DNA of 64,000 bases, taken from contig NZ_JBGSLK010000091.1 of NCBI RefSeq assembly GCF_041740695.1, positions 29,906 to 93,905 on the forward strand, written 5' to 3'. Position 1 is the stretch's first letter. Each line of letters begins with the position of its first letter. The translations under genes and the position numbers were made by a program. The notes under the pieces are model-generated. The model was not told the origin of the DNA. It ran no database searches and worked only from the letters and a program-made list of their open reading frames with translations. Of the stretch, positions 34,512 through 44,230 are shown piece by piece. The DNA is from Haliscomenobacter sp041740695. Lineage in GTDB: Bacteria > Bacteroidota > Bacteroidia > Chitinophagales > Saprospiraceae.

Positions 34512-35687
34512 ATGAAAACCAAACTCGCAATATTCCTCCTGATCTGCACCACCACCTCATCCGCTCAAACTAATTTTTTCCCCAACCGAGAACTCAATTA
34601 TCCCATTTGGCCAAATTGTGAAACAGGCAACACCTATTTATCTGAACAAATAGCTTGTAGTGAAGAAGCTTTTACCAACTTCTTGCGCTCCAAGATCAAT
34701 TGGGCTGAGGTCTCTACAACGCCTATTTCACGCGCTCAAGTTTACCTGAGTATTGATCACACTGGAAATGTAAGTGGCTTTGGGATTGTGGACTGTTGTG
34801 ATGCTCAATTAGCGAAGCAATTGTTAGCGGCTTTATCCCAGGTGCCCAATCATTGGTTACCCGGAAATCAGTCCAACAACTCAGGCACAACTTCAGAGCA
34901 AGCCTATAAAATCGATGCCAGAATTTATGCGGAATTATTTTGGAGTACCCAAAGCCGCAATCTAGATTCTTTACAATTTTACAAGCTTATTGGTTTTAGG
35001 CGAAGACCTTATGACTATGGACGTGTGACCCCAATAGGCGACTTTCTAGACTATCCCGGTCAAGTCAAAGCGCTGACCAAGCACATGGTCTTTGATATGA
35101 AAATTCCTGCCAGACTGGAAAAAAAGATAAGTATTAAAGACACTTTAATTTTGCGCGGTGTGATCAATCTTGATGGGTACCTGGATTCTATTAAAATTTT
35201 GCAAAACCTAAACAAAAGACTTACTGCTTCCACCATACGCCTGCTCAAACCCATTTATTGGGTCAAAAGTGACTCTAGTGGCTGCAACCAAACACGCATT
35301 GTTTTTGCCAAATTTGTTTTTAACCTTAACCGGTGGGTTATGGAAAATGAGCGACATCCATTAGTTACCTATTCAGAATACCACCAAGCTGGTTATAGTT
35401 TTCCAGAAGGCTCTTCGGGCCTACTCAGGTTTATTCATAGCAAGCTAGAAATTCCTCCTCAACTGAGTGAAAGTGATCTACATTCTTCAACTGGTAAATT
35501 CCAGTTATTTTTCAATTCAGACGGCCAGATTTACTATTCCAGAGTTATCAAATCCGTACACCCTATGATCGACCAACGCATTCAGTCCATTATTATGCAA
35601 AAAACCCAATGGGTAAATAGTCGTTCTCGTGGTCACGTCGGTGAAGCAGTTATGGATGTGGAGGTTTTTGTCCCAATGGAACGCTGA
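34512..35687 (+). CDS. secreted protein with three TonB-C-like modules
   Basis: A 391-residue protein with a signal peptide ending at SSAQT (about residue 19). Three segments share the layout of the TonB C-terminal fold: residues about 50-125 (FTNFLRSKI ... AQVYLSIDHTGNVSGFGIV), about 195-275 (ALTKHMVFDM ... LILRGVINLDGYLDSIKIL) and about 300-390 (LLRFIHSKL ... FQLFFNSDGQIYYSRVI). No TonB membrane anchor or proline-rich linker is seen, so it is not an energy transducer of the usual kind. Function unknown. Its stop is one base before the stop of the convergent nucleotidyltransferase gene. Confidence 0.72.
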   Translation: MKTKLAIFLLICTTTSSAQTNFFPNRELNYPIWPNCETGNTYLSEQIACSEEAFTNFLRSKINWAEVSTTPISRAQVYLSIDHTGNVSGFGIVDCCDAQLAKQLLAALSQVPNHWLPGNQSNNSGTTSEQAYKIDARIYAELFWSTQSRNLDSLQFYKLIGFRRRPYDYGRVTPIGDFLDYPGQVKALTKHMVFDMKIPARLEKKISIKDTLILRGVINLDGYLDSIKILQNLNKRLTASTIRLLKPIYWVKSDSSGCNQTRIVFAKFVFNLNRWVMENERHPLVTYSEYHQAGYSFPEGSSGLLRFIHSKLEIPPQLSESDLHSSTGKFQLFFNSDGQIYYSRVIKSVHPMIDQRIQSIIMQKTQWVNSRSRGHVGEAVMDVEVFVPMER

Positions 35688-35688
35688 A

Positions 35689-36420
35689 CTATTGCGGCAA
35701 CACCGCCTCCAAAACCCCCTCCGCCTTCTCCAACTGCGGAATCTTCCCCACATCCATCCAAATGTCCTCATTGTGCGGATAGGCCAGAACCCATTCGTTT
35801 ACCGCCGCATTCAGGTACGTATCAATGATGGAAAAAACGGAGGCCTCCGCCGGGAAAAAATCAAAAATCTGCGGACTGATCGCATGAATGCCACTGAAGC
35901 ACCAGGGCTTTAAGTCAGGCTCATCGCGCGACAAGCGGGTCTCACCTGTTTTTTCATTGCGCCAACCACACAACTCTCCAGCTGGGTTAAACAAAAAATA
36001 CCGCGAACTCTCCCGCTGGCGCACCGCCAGGGTAGCTAAGGCATCGTTTTGCAAATGAGTTTGGTAAAACTGCCGTAAATCGAGATTGGTCAGTGCATCG
36101 GCGTTGGTCACCAAAAAGGGCTCTTCTTTCAAAAACCACTCCGCTTTTTTCAAGCCCCCTCCCGTATCCAAAAGCAAATCCCGCTCATCCGAAATTTGAA
36201 TGTTGATCCCAAAATGATCATTAGCTCGTAAAAAATCGATGATTTGCTCGCCAAAATGGTGGATGTTCACGATGATATCCACACAACCCGCGGCCTTGAG
36301 GCGCAAAATGGCAATTTCCAGTAAGGGATGGCCTTTGATCGGCACCAATGCCTTGGGAATGCTGTCGGTGATGGGACGAAGCCGGGTACCGAGCCCGGCG
36401 GCGAAGATGATGGCACGCAT
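35689..36420 (-). CDS. sugar-1-phosphate nucleotidyltransferase
   Basis: A 243-residue enzyme that forms NDP-sugars from sugar-1-phosphate and NTP. The Rossmann-like start MRAIIFAAGLGTRLRPIT and PKALVPIKG are the NTP-binding signature. NADALTNLDL carries the metal-binding Asp. It resembles MurU/mannose-1-phosphate guanylyltransferase-type proteins. I reject the longer in-frame start because its first 39 codons are encoded by the family B repeat. It is separated from the Gfo/Idh/MocA gene by that repeat. Confidence 0.92.
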   Translation of the reverse strand: MRAIIFAAGLGTRLRPITDSIPKALVPIKGHPLLEIAILRLKAAGCVDIIVNIHHFGEQIIDFLRANDHFGINIQISDERDLLLDTGGGLKKAEWFLKEEPFLVTNADALTNLDLRQFYQTHLQNDALATLAVRQRESSRYFLFNPAGELCGWRNEKTGETRLSRDEPDLKPWCFSGIHAISPQIFDFFPAEASVFSIIDTYLNAAVNEWVLAYPHNEDIWMDVGKIPQLEKAEGVLEAVLPQ

Positions 36421-36422
36421 AT

Positions 36423-36559
36423 AGTTGAGGGAGGTTGAGAAGGTTGAGAAGGTTGAGACTACCGCAAGCGACTTATACCTCGACTTACTTCGGTTTAGCT
36501 CGGTGATCGCCGCTCGCGGTAGCCTCAACCTTCTCAACCTCCCTCAACTTCCTCAACCC
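36423..36559. repeat. family B inverted repeat, copy 3
   Basis: AGTTGAGGGAGGTTGAGAAG with three further GGTTGAGA words, then CTACCGC. After a loop of about 55 bases, GCGGTAGCC and CAACCTTCTCAACCTCCC follow. It fills nearly all of the space between the nucleotidyltransferase start codon and the Gfo/Idh/MocA stop codon, with 2 and 4 bp to spare. A leader made of this repeat should strongly affect expression of the nucleotidyltransferase if the genes are co-transcribed. Confidence 0.8.
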
Positions 36560-36563
36560 TATA

Positions 36564-37712
36564 CTAAAATTTCACCCACTTCGCAGTGGACTTTCCAGAT
36601 TCAATGACTTTTTCGATAAACCGCATGCCGCGTACACCGTCCTTTACCGATGGAAAATCGAGTAGTGGATCGGGTGCTTCGCCGGCCATGCGTGCTTGGA
36701 CAGCCAGCGCAAAGTTGCGGTAAATGTTGGCAAAAGCCTCCAGGTAACCTTCCGGATGCCCTGCAGGTACCCGGATATGCGCATTCGCCTCCGGGCTGAG
36801 TGGCGTAATTTTCGGGCGGTAAATTTCCTTGGGTTTGTCCAGGCGACTGACCAGCAGGGTATTCGGCTCTTCCTGACGCCAGTATAAGCCACCCGTTTCA
36901 CCGTAGACCCGGATATTCAGGCCATTTTCTTCCCCCGCCGAGATTTGGCTGGCGTGCAGAATACCCTTGGCACCATTGTCGAAGCGCAGCAGTACGTTGC
37001 CGTCATCGTCCAGTTTGCGGCCTTCTACAAAGGTGCTGATGTCGGCACACATTTCGGTGATTTGTAAACCTGTGATGTATTCGGCCAGGTTTTCAGCGTG
37101 GGTGCCGATGTCGCCCATGGCACCGGCGATGCCCGATTGGGTCGGGTCAGTACGCCAGATCGCCTGCTTGTAATTGGTATCTTCCTCTTTGCGCGAAAGC
37201 CAGCCTTGGGGGTATTCCACCACCACTTTGCGGATTTTGCCCAACTCCCCATTGCGCAGCATGGCCCGGGCTTGTTTCACCATCGGGTAGCCGGTGTAGT
37301 TATGGGTGAGGGCAAAGATCAAGCCCGTTTTTTCTACCAGGGCTTCCAGTTCCAGCGCTTCTTCCATGGTAAAAGCAAGGGGTTTGTCGCATACCACGTG
37401 GAAGCCATTTTCGAGCGCCATTTTTGCGGGGCCGAAATGCACGTGGTTGGGGGTTACGATGGACACAAAATCCATCCGCTCGCCCTCTGGCAACAACTTT
37501 TCTTTTTCAATCATTTCCTGGTAGCTGCCGTATACCCGGTTGGCGGGCACGTACAGGTCTTCGCCCGACAAACGAGAGCGTTCGGGGTCACTGCTAAAAG
37601 CACCACATACCAGTTCGATATGACCATCGATAGCGGCGCCGATCCGGTGTACTCCTCCGATGAAGGCACCACGGCCACCCCCTACCATGCCCATTCTTAT
37701 TTTGCGTTTCAT
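36564..37712 (-). CDS. Gfo/Idh/MocA family oxidoreductase
   Basis: An NAD(P)-dependent sugar or cyclitol dehydrogenase-like protein of 382 residues. The Rossmann motif GMVGGGRGAFIGGVHR is at residues 8-23. CDKPLAF matches the conserved (E/D)KP step, and GTHAENLAEY carries the usual catalytic-region histidine. No signal peptide, so cytoplasmic. It follows an MFS transporter and a DUF1080 protein on the same strand, as in many Bacteroidota gene groups for modified sugars or 3-keto-glycosides. Substrate not assigned. Confidence 0.92.
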   Translation of the reverse strand: MKRKIRMGMVGGGRGAFIGGVHRIGAAIDGHIELVCGAFSSDPERSRLSGEDLYVPANRVYGSYQEMIEKEKLLPEGERMDFVSIVTPNHVHFGPAKMALENGFHVVCDKPLAFTMEEALELEALVEKTGLIFALTHNYTGYPMVKQARAMLRNGELGKIRKVVVEYPQGWLSRKEEDTNYKQAIWRTDPTQSGIAGAMGDIGTHAENLAEYITGLQITEMCADISTFVEGRKLDDDGNVLLRFDNGAKGILHASQISAGEENGLNIRVYGETGGLYWRQEEPNTLLVSRLDKPKEIYRPKITPLSPEANAHIRVPAGHPEGYLEAFANIYRNFALAVQARMAGEAPDPLLDFPSVKDGVRGMRFIEKVIESGKSTAKWVKF

Positions 37713-37849
37713 GATCCGTAGGTGTTAAAATTTTGGATAAAGATAAGCCTGGAGCACGTATTTTCACGCACCCCAGGCTTAATTAACCCACGATTTTTTT
37801 TGTGGGACTTGCGATGTTGTAAGCTATAGAAGCTGAAAAAAGACTGATG

Positions 37850-39049
37850 TTAAGATTTTCTTTTTTTCACCCAAAAAAACAGAATGGTAAACAGCACAAT
37901 CAATATAGCCGGGAATAAGACCATGGTTCCCAAAGTAGCCTGACCGGCTACCAATTCCAGTTCATCACCTGTAAGTCCGGTTGCAGCCGCAGCTTTCTTA
38001 TCGGCATCAATCCAACGCCCAATAATGGGCTGAAAAATTGATGTGGAGAACATTCCGACTGCACCGATAATCGACATCCCCAGGGCGCCACTGGCTGGTA
38101 TTTTGTCTGCAATAAAACCAATCATATTAGGCCAGAAATAAGCGACCCCCAATGCGAAGAAAATTGCAGCCACATAGGCCATTGCTCCGGTTTGTGTACT
38201 GAAAAGAAATACTCCAATGGTAGCAAGAACTGCAGACCCAAGAAGGACCCCGGTCTGATCAAATTTGTGAACAACTTCTCCGCCAAAATACCTACATACA
38301 GCCATCAAACCAGTAACCAAGGCCAGAATCAACATGGGTTGAGCACCACTCTTTGCCAATATCAAACTCGACCACTGTTGCGGGCCAAACTCTGATATTG
38401 CGGTTAAGGCCATACAAACCATCATAAAAATGAACAATGGCGAAATCATCGCTTTAAGGTTCATCGATAAGCTGGCCTCTTCCTTGGTTTTAGCTACCGG
38501 CCAATCCTGGCCATAGAACAAGTAAGCATAGACCAGGGTAGGAAGTAAAATAACCCAAATCTGCGCCTCCCAACTAAAATTGGCATCAGTCATAAATTTT
38601 GAAACCAAACTACCGATGACTATGCCTCCGGGAAACCACATATGAAAACGATTCAACATTTTGCTCATGGTGTTGCCTTCAAAAGCGTCTGCAATCATCG
38701 GATTACAAGCCGCTTCCGTGCATCCATTTCCTATTCCAATGAGCAAGGTGGAAATAAGTAATGCAACGTAGCTGCCTGAATAAATAGTCATCAGAATACC
38801 GACTGCATGCGCCAAAAAAGCAAATTGCATAATGCGCTTGCCTCCAACTGTGTGATAAATTAATCCACCGATTACCATTGAAATTGGAAATCCGAGGAAC
38901 CACATGGAGTTAATATATCCCAATTGTTCAGCTGACAAACCAAGCTCGTCACCAAGCTGGGGTAGAATACCCGCCCTGATGCTAAAAGACAAGGCAGTCG
39001 TGATAAGGGCAAAACAACTGCCGTAAAAAAGTCGTGATTTGTTGATCAT
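37850..39049 (-). CDS. MFS transporter (probably sugar or sugar-acid)
   Basis: A 12-helix major facilitator of 399 residues. The loop 2-3 region reads GGLIYHTVGGKRIM, a degenerate MFS motif. It is distant from FucP-type permeases; the repeated GxxxG-like helices and the Asp/Glu pair in the first half fit a proton symporter. The substrate is inferred from its position between the DUF1080 and Gfo/Idh/MocA genes. Relatively A/T-rich compared with those two neighbours. Confidence 0.88.
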   Translation of the reverse strand: MINKSRLFYGSCFALITTALSFSIRAGILPQLGDELGLSAEQLGYINSMWFLGFPISMVIGGLIYHTVGGKRIMQFAFLAHAVGILMTIYSGSYVALLISTLLIGIGNGCTEAACNPMIADAFEGNTMSKMLNRFHMWFPGGIVIGSLVSKFMTDANFSWEAQIWVILLPTLVYAYLFYGQDWPVAKTKEEASLSMNLKAMISPLFIFMMVCMALTAISEFGPQQWSSLILAKSGAQPMLILALVTGLMAVCRYFGGEVVHKFDQTGVLLGSAVLATIGVFLFSTQTGAMAYVAAIFFALGVAYFWPNMIGFIADKIPASGALGMSIIGAVGMFSTSIFQPIIGRWIDADKKAAAATGLTGDELELVAGQATLGTMVLFPAILIVLFTILFFWVKKRKS

Positions 39050-39111
39050 AGCAAGACCGAGTTAAAAGTGTCTGTTGAATGTTGTTTGTTATAGACTTGT
39101 GTCAAACCTGT

Positions 39112-39873
39112 TTATAGTTTCCGCAATTTGATGTTGCGGAAGGAGATTCCATCACCATGGTCTTGCAGACCAATGTGTCCTTTGCGGAATGTGCCAAACT
39201 GAGGGTGATCTTTCCACTTGCTCTTGGGGATCAAGGCTTTCCATTCAGCAGAGCCCATCGTGGTAGAAACCACTTTTTTGCCATTCAGCCAATGTTCTAC
39301 CAGGTCGCCTTTACACACCAGGCGTACTTTGTTCCATTCCCCGATCGGCTTGGCCGTTTGTGGGGTAGCCACATACATATCGTAGAGGCTGGAGGCCCGG
39401 CGGTTTTCAAATTTGGCATCGGGGTGGCAGTCATTGTCGATGAGTTGATATTCCAGCCCGGTCTGCCAGGGGTAGCGGATTTGTGCATCTTCATGAATGT
39501 GGTAAATAATGCCACTGTTGCCACATTTGGCAATTTTCCACTCGATGCGCAATTCGTAGTTTTCGTATTCAGCCTCAGTGATGATGTCGCCACCGCCACC
39601 TACCTGAAAGCCATCGGCATTTTTGTTGGATACGTCCAGATACAGCACTCCATCGGCTATTTTCCAGCGCTCACCGATGGTTTGTTTGTTGTAATTGCGC
39701 CAGCCTTTTGTCGTTTTGCCGTCAAAAAGCAACATCCAGCCTGCCGCTTTTTCTTCGGCAGTCAAGGTATTTGAAGCAACTGCAGGCGTAGCTTTTTCAT
39801 TTTTCAGCACAAAAGCAGTACCCACTGCAAAGGCTGCGAGGATCACGCACAAGGATAGAAATCTGTTCAACAT
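39112..39873 (-). CDS. DUF1080 (3-keto-disaccharide hydrolase-type) secreted protein
   Basis: A 253-residue exported protein (signal peptide about residues 1-21) with one DUF1080 concanavalin-like domain. Typical family stretches are WMLLFDGKTTKGWRNY, the GDIITEAEYENYELRIEWK core, NSGIIYHIHED and the final GHIGLQDHGDGISFRNIKLR. Some members cleave 3-keto-glucosides made by Gfo/Idh-type oxidases, which fits the downstream Gfo/Idh/MocA gene. It is first in the three-gene group. Confidence 0.9.
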   Translation of the reverse strand: MLNRFLSLCVILAAFAVGTAFVLKNEKATPAVASNTLTAEEKAAGWMLLFDGKTTKGWRNYNKQTIGERWKIADGVLYLDVSNKNADGFQVGGGGDIITEAEYENYELRIEWKIAKCGNSGIIYHIHEDAQIRYPWQTGLEYQLIDNDCHPDAKFENRRASSLYDMYVATPQTAKPIGEWNKVRLVCKGDLVEHWLNGKKVVSTTMGSAEWKALIPKSKWKDHPQFGTFRKGHIGLQDHGDGISFRNIKLRKL

Positions 39874-40095
39874 ATGTTTAAGACTTTGAAAATGGCGGAA
39901 TTGGGTAAAGTTTAAGTGTTGGTGAGTTCATGGAAAAATTTCGGATAATGTATTCGTCACACCAAGGTAAGCAATGAATTTTATTTTTTAAAAAGAGTTT
40001 AAGACAAAATATTATCGCGATTTTCTCATCAAAATTATCAATGCATGTTTTTAGTCGACAAAATGCAGAAATCGCTATCTTCCCAGCAAAAAAAC

Positions 40096-43000
40096 ATGCG
40101 GAATTTTTTTCTGTCCATGGTGTTCATGAGCCATGCTTTTTTGGCCCTTGCCCAAACCACTAAAGATCCCAATGCCATCATTCAGCCAGATTTGTTGGCC
40201 AATTTGAAATACCGCCACGTAGGCCCAAGCCGGGGTGGCCGAGCGACGGCGACTACCGGAGTGCGTCAGGAGCCCTTTACCTTTTACCTGGGTGCTACGG
40301 GTGGTGGGGTTTGGCGCAGCAACGATGCAGGCAATACTTGGGACAATCTTTCCGATGGCCAGATCAAATGTGGCTCCATTGGTGCGATTGCGGTAGCTCC
40401 TTCTGACCCTTCCGTCATTTATGTGGGCACGGGTTCGGCATGTCCACGGGGCAACATCTCTGCGGGAGTGGGTGTGTACAAAAGCACCGACAAAGGCAAA
40501 ACCTGGGAATTCATCGGCCTGCCCAAATCCGGTATGGTTGGAAAAATAGAAATTCATCCCCAAAATCCAGATGTGGCTTTTGTAGCAGCACTAGGCAACC
40601 CCTTTGGCCCCAATCCCGAACGGGGCGTATACCGCACGACCGATGGCGGAAAAAAATGGGATTTGGTGCATACTGCCGGAGATTCCACTGGTTGTGTTGA
40701 TCTGGTGATGGATCCCAGCAATCCACGCATCCTCTACGCCGCCATGTGGCGTGCCGAGCGCAAACCCTGGACCTTGCACGATGGGGGCAAAAAAGGGGGC
40801 ATCTGGAAATCAGTCGACAGTGGGACTACCTGGAAAAAACTGGAAGGTGGCCTACCCACTGGCCTGCTGGGGCGTATTGGCATCACTGCCTCTCCCGTCA
40901 ACCCCAATCGCCTTTGGGCCATTGTCATCACCCCCGACGACGCCACTTCCGGCCTGTACCGCAGCGAAGATGCTGGTGATTCCTGGACGCGGATTTGCCG
41001 CGACCACCGCTTGCAACAACGCGGCTGGTACTACAGCCACGTCACTGCCGACCCTAAAAACGAAAATGCGGTGTACATCAACAATGTCGACTTTATGAAG
41101 TCGATCGATGGGGGCAAAACTTTTGAAGAAATAAACGTGCCCCACGGCGACTGCCACGGCATCTGGCTCAATCCCGACAACCCCAGCATCATGATCAACT
41201 GCAATGATGGGGGTGCTACAGTGAGTTTGAACGGAGGCAAAACCTGGACCGACCAGCACAACCAACCCACTTCGGAATTCTACCGGGTTACGGTCGACGA
41301 ACAGTTTCCCTACCTGCTTTATGCTGGTCAGCAAGACAACAGCACCATCAGTGTTCCTTCCCGCGATCCCGGGGGCCTGAGCGACACCGAGCACTGGCAC
41401 GAGGCGGGTGGCAGCGAATGCGCCGATGTGGCGGTTAGCCCAACTGATCCGAACATCATCTGGGCAACGGCATACAGTGGTGAAATCACGCGCATGAATC
41501 GCGCCACCGGAGAGGTACGGCAGCTGACCGCTTACCCACACTACACCGAGGGCACCGAAATGCGCGACCTGAAATACCGTTTTCAATGGAATGCCCCCGT
41601 ATTAGCTTCCAAACACCAGGCGAACACCATTTATTATTGTTCCAATTACGTGCACCGCTCCACCGACGATGGTCAGACCTGGCAAATCATCAGCCCCGAC
41701 CTGACCCGAAAAATGGATCAATACCTGGGCATGCCCGGTGGCCCGGTTCAGCACGATGCCACGGGTGTAGAAGTTTACAGTACCGCTTTTGTGATTGAAG
41801 AAGCACCCCAAACCGCTGCTGAGCTTTGGGTAGGCAGCGACGATGGCCGCATCCACATCACCCGCGATGCAGGCAAAACCTGGACCGAGATCACACCCAA
41901 AGGCATCATTCCTTTTGAATGTACCATCAATAAAATTGAACTATCGGTGCATGCCCCCGGGCGGGCCTTTGTTGCCGTCCAAAATTACCGCAACAACGAT
42001 TTCAAACCCTACATCCTGCGCACCAATGACTACGGCAAAAGTTGGCAATTGTTGACCGATGGCAAAAATGGCATTCCCAGTGGGCACTTTACCCGCGCCA
42101 TTGCTGAAGATTCAGATAAAAAAGGTTTGTTGTTTGCCGGAACTGAGTACGGCATGTACATTTCGTTCGACGATGGAGCACATTGGCAATCCCTGCAATT
42201 GAACCTACCGTATACGCCGATCACTGATCTGGAAGTCCATCACGGCGACCTGGCCATGAGTACCCAAGGGCGTGGATTCTGGCTTTTGGAAGGTGTATCC
42301 GTTTTGGAACAATTGCAAAATGAACAAGCCAAAGCAGCTTTACACCTATACAAACCTCGCGACACCTACCGCACCAACGTAAGCGGCTACCGCGCAGTTT
42401 TTCATGCCCAACTTGCCGATGAACCCAGCAAGGATGTGGAAAGCAAAGTGGAAATTCTAAACGCGCAGGGAAAAGTGGTGCGCACTTACAGTTCCAAAGG
42501 TGAAGATCGCCGCAGGAAGTTGAGTTTGAAAAAAGGCTGGAATACTTTGTCTTGGGATTTGTTGCACGACGGGCCGATCAATGCTGAAAAGCTGGTGCTG
42601 ATGGAAATGGGCGTTCCTATCATGGGGCCACCCGCAGCACCGGGTGATTATCAAGTCCGTGTTACAGTAGGGAAAGAAAGTAAAACCCAAACCTTTAAAG
42701 TGTTACCTGATCCACGTTGGAAAGATGTTCGCCAGGAAGATTATGTAGCACAGGAAAACCTGGCCTTGGAGATGCGCGACCTGATCAGCGACTCTCAACG
42801 CAAGATCAAAAATCTGCGCAGTTTGCGGGAGCAAATTGAGGATGCGGCTGGATTGGCCGTAAAAGCTGGTCATGCTGCCAAAATTAAGGATTTGGCTACC
42901 GAATTAGGCAAAGGTTTGACCGCCGTTGAAGATGAAATTGTCCAAAACCAGGCCGAAGCGGGCCAGGACAATTTCAACTACCCTCGTCGCTTCATCAACC

Positions 43001-43197
43001 ACATCGCGCGGATTTACAGCGTGCTCATCGGAGATCACCACCGCCCTACGGGTGGGGTGCTTGAAGCTTATGCAGACCTTAAAAAGGTGTACGAGGGAAT
43101 CTCACAACGGTATGATGTGGCGGTGAAAAACACCCTGGAGCGTTTTAATAAGGTGTTGGAAGAAGAAAAGGTGGCACGGGTGATTGATTTGAAGTGA
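40096..43197 (+). CDS. secreted Vps10/sortilin-like Asp-box propeller protein
   Basis: A protein of about 1033 residues: signal peptide (MRNFFLSMVFMSHAFLALAQ), then at least eleven Asp-box repeats of the type SxDxGxTW (for example SNDAGNTW, STDKGKTW, TRDAGKTW) making one or two beta propellers to about residue 740. A beta-sandwich-like segment follows (about 770-880), then a helical C-terminus. Related proteins are labelled glycosyl hydrolase or VPS10-domain protein; no catalytic function is proven. Two more methionines lie up to 17 codons upstream; I used the one that starts the signal peptide. A paralogue is at 47536. Confidence 0.88.
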   Translation: MRNFFLSMVFMSHAFLALAQTTKDPNAIIQPDLLANLKYRHVGPSRGGRATATTGVRQEPFTFYLGATGGGVWRSNDAGNTWDNLSDGQIKCGSIGAIAVAPSDPSVIYVGTGSACPRGNISAGVGVYKSTDKGKTWEFIGLPKSGMVGKIEIHPQNPDVAFVAALGNPFGPNPERGVYRTTDGGKKWDLVHTAGDSTGCVDLVMDPSNPRILYAAMWRAERKPWTLHDGGKKGGIWKSVDSGTTWKKLEGGLPTGLLGRIGITASPVNPNRLWAIVITPDDATSGLYRSEDAGDSWTRICRDHRLQQRGWYYSHVTADPKNENAVYINNVDFMKSIDGGKTFEEINVPHGDCHGIWLNPDNPSIMINCNDGGATVSLNGGKTWTDQHNQPTSEFYRVTVDEQFPYLLYAGQQDNSTISVPSRDPGGLSDTEHWHEAGGSECADVAVSPTDPNIIWATAYSGEITRMNRATGEVRQLTAYPHYTEGTEMRDLKYRFQWNAPVLASKHQANTIYYCSNYVHRSTDDGQTWQIISPDLTRKMDQYLGMPGGPVQHDATGVEVYSTAFVIEEAPQTAAELWVGSDDGRIHITRDAGKTWTEITPKGIIPFECTINKIELSVHAPGRAFVAVQNYRNNDFKPYILRTNDYGKSWQLLTDGKNGIPSGHFTRAIAEDSDKKGLLFAGTEYGMYISFDDGAHWQSLQLNLPYTPITDLEVHHGDLAMSTQGRGFWLLEGVSVLEQLQNEQAKAALHLYKPRDTYRTNVSGYRAVFHAQLADEPSKDVESKVEILNAQGKVVRTYSSKGEDRRRKLSLKKGWNTLSWDLLHDGPINAEKLVLMEMGVPIMGPPAAPGDYQVRVTVGKESKTQTFKVLPDPRWKDVRQEDYVAQENLALEMRDLISDSQRKIKNLRSLREQIEDAAGLAVKAGHAAKIKDLATELGKGLTAVEDEIVQNQAEAGQDNFNYPRRFINHIARIYSVLIGDHHRPTGGVLEAYADLKKVYEGISQRYDVAVKNTLERFNKVLEEEKVARVIDLK

Positions 43198-43202
43198 CCC
43201 AA

Positions 43203-43318
43203 CTGAGGTGACTCTTGGGTGCCTTAGGTTTCTTAGACGGTGAAAGATTACCCTGCTTCGCAGGTTTTTTCTCTTTTTCACCACCTAAGAAACCTAAGAC
43301 ACTTAAGGAACACCTTAG
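43203..43318. repeat. family A inverted repeat, copy 1
   Basis: The left arm CTGAGGTGACTC, GCCTTAGGTTTCTTAGACGG is complementary to CACCACCTAAGAAACCTAAG and CACTTAAGGAACACCTTAG, with a loop that includes CCTGCTTCGCAGG, a small hairpin of its own. It begins 5 bp after the propeller-gene stop and ends 6 bp before the stop of the convergent PLP enzyme gene. Confidence 0.75.
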
Positions 43319-43324
43319 AAATCA

Positions 43325-44224
43325 TCACCAGCCCTGCATCCCGCCCGTATGTACCACACAAATCCGCGAACCTGCTGGAAAGTAACCCTGCTTCGCCTTA
43401 TCCAGCACTCCCCACATCATTTTTCCCGTATAAATTGGTTCCAAAAGAAGGTCATACTTTTTCATTTCCACCAAAAAATCCAGCAACTCAGGGGGCGTTT
43501 TGGCGTAGCCACCAAAATGATAATCGGTAGCAATAGCCCAATTATCCCTATTTTTTGAATCCAATAACTGTTGAACTTCCGCCTTGTGGAAATCGCCTTT
43601 CAAAGCTGAAAACCCCAATGCAAAGGCTCGGCCCGCCAAACCCTGAATCACTCCCGCAAGCGTTCCGCCCGTCCCACAACTCAAACAGAGGTAATCAACC
43701 TGTTCTTGTGCCAAAATTTCCTCCGCCAGTTCGGCGCAGCCGCGCAAAGCCAGAGTGTTGGTGCCCCCTTCCGGTAAAATATAAGCTTGAGGAAATTGTT
43801 CCTGCAATTGGGCTAAAATGAATGGATCGTCTTTCCGTCGATAGGCTTCCCGAGACCAAAAATGCAGTTTCATCCCGCAAGAGGTGGCAAAGTCCAAGGT
43901 TGGATTCAAGGGCAAGACCTTCTCCCCTCTTATGATACCGATGGTATTAAAACCAAACAATCTTCCTGCGCTGGCGGTAGCAGCAATGTGGTTGGAAAAA
44001 GCGCCGCCGAAAGTGAGTAAGCTGGTATAACCTTCCGCACGAGCTGCGGCGAGGTTGTATTTCAGTTTGCGCCATTTGTTGCCACAAAAAGCCTGGTCGC
44101 CGGGTTGCGATTCCAGTTGTAATAAATCGTCGCGTTTGATGAAACAAGTGAGGTTCCGGGCTTCCAGGATGGGGTGATGGAAGGCTTGGAGTGGGCTGGG
44201 TGGGTGTTGGAAAAGAGCCTGCAT
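43325..44224 (-). CDS. PLP enzyme, ACC deaminase / D-cysteine desulfhydrase family
   Basis: A 299-residue fold-type II PLP enzyme. CGNKWRKLKYNL holds the Schiff-base lysine (about residue 50), with GGAFSNHIAA as the substrate-binding loop and CGTGGTLAGV as the phosphate-binding glycine loop. The family includes 1-aminocyclopropane-1-carboxylate deaminase and D-cysteine desulfhydrase; the sequence read alone does not separate these. The length is slightly short for the family but all motifs are present. It is convergent with the propeller gene. Confidence 0.9.
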   Translation of the reverse strand: MQALFQHPPSPLQAFHHPILEARNLTCFIKRDDLLQLESQPGDQAFCGNKWRKLKYNLAAARAEGYTSLLTFGGAFSNHIAATASAGRLFGFNTIGIIRGEKVLPLNPTLDFATSCGMKLHFWSREAYRRKDDPFILAQLQEQFPQAYILPEGGTNTLALRGCAELAEEILAQEQVDYLCLSCGTGGTLAGVIQGLAGRAFALGFSALKGDFHKAEVQQLLDSKNRDNWAIATDYHFGGYAKTPPELLDFLVEMKKYDLLLEPIYTGKMMWGVLDKAKQGYFPAGSRICVVHTGGMQGW

Positions 44225-44230
44225 GTTACT

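Noticed and set aside
36421..36537. N-terminal extension of the nucleotidyltransferase
   Set aside because: Encoded entirely by a family B repeat; the true family start MRAIIFAAG lies just after it.
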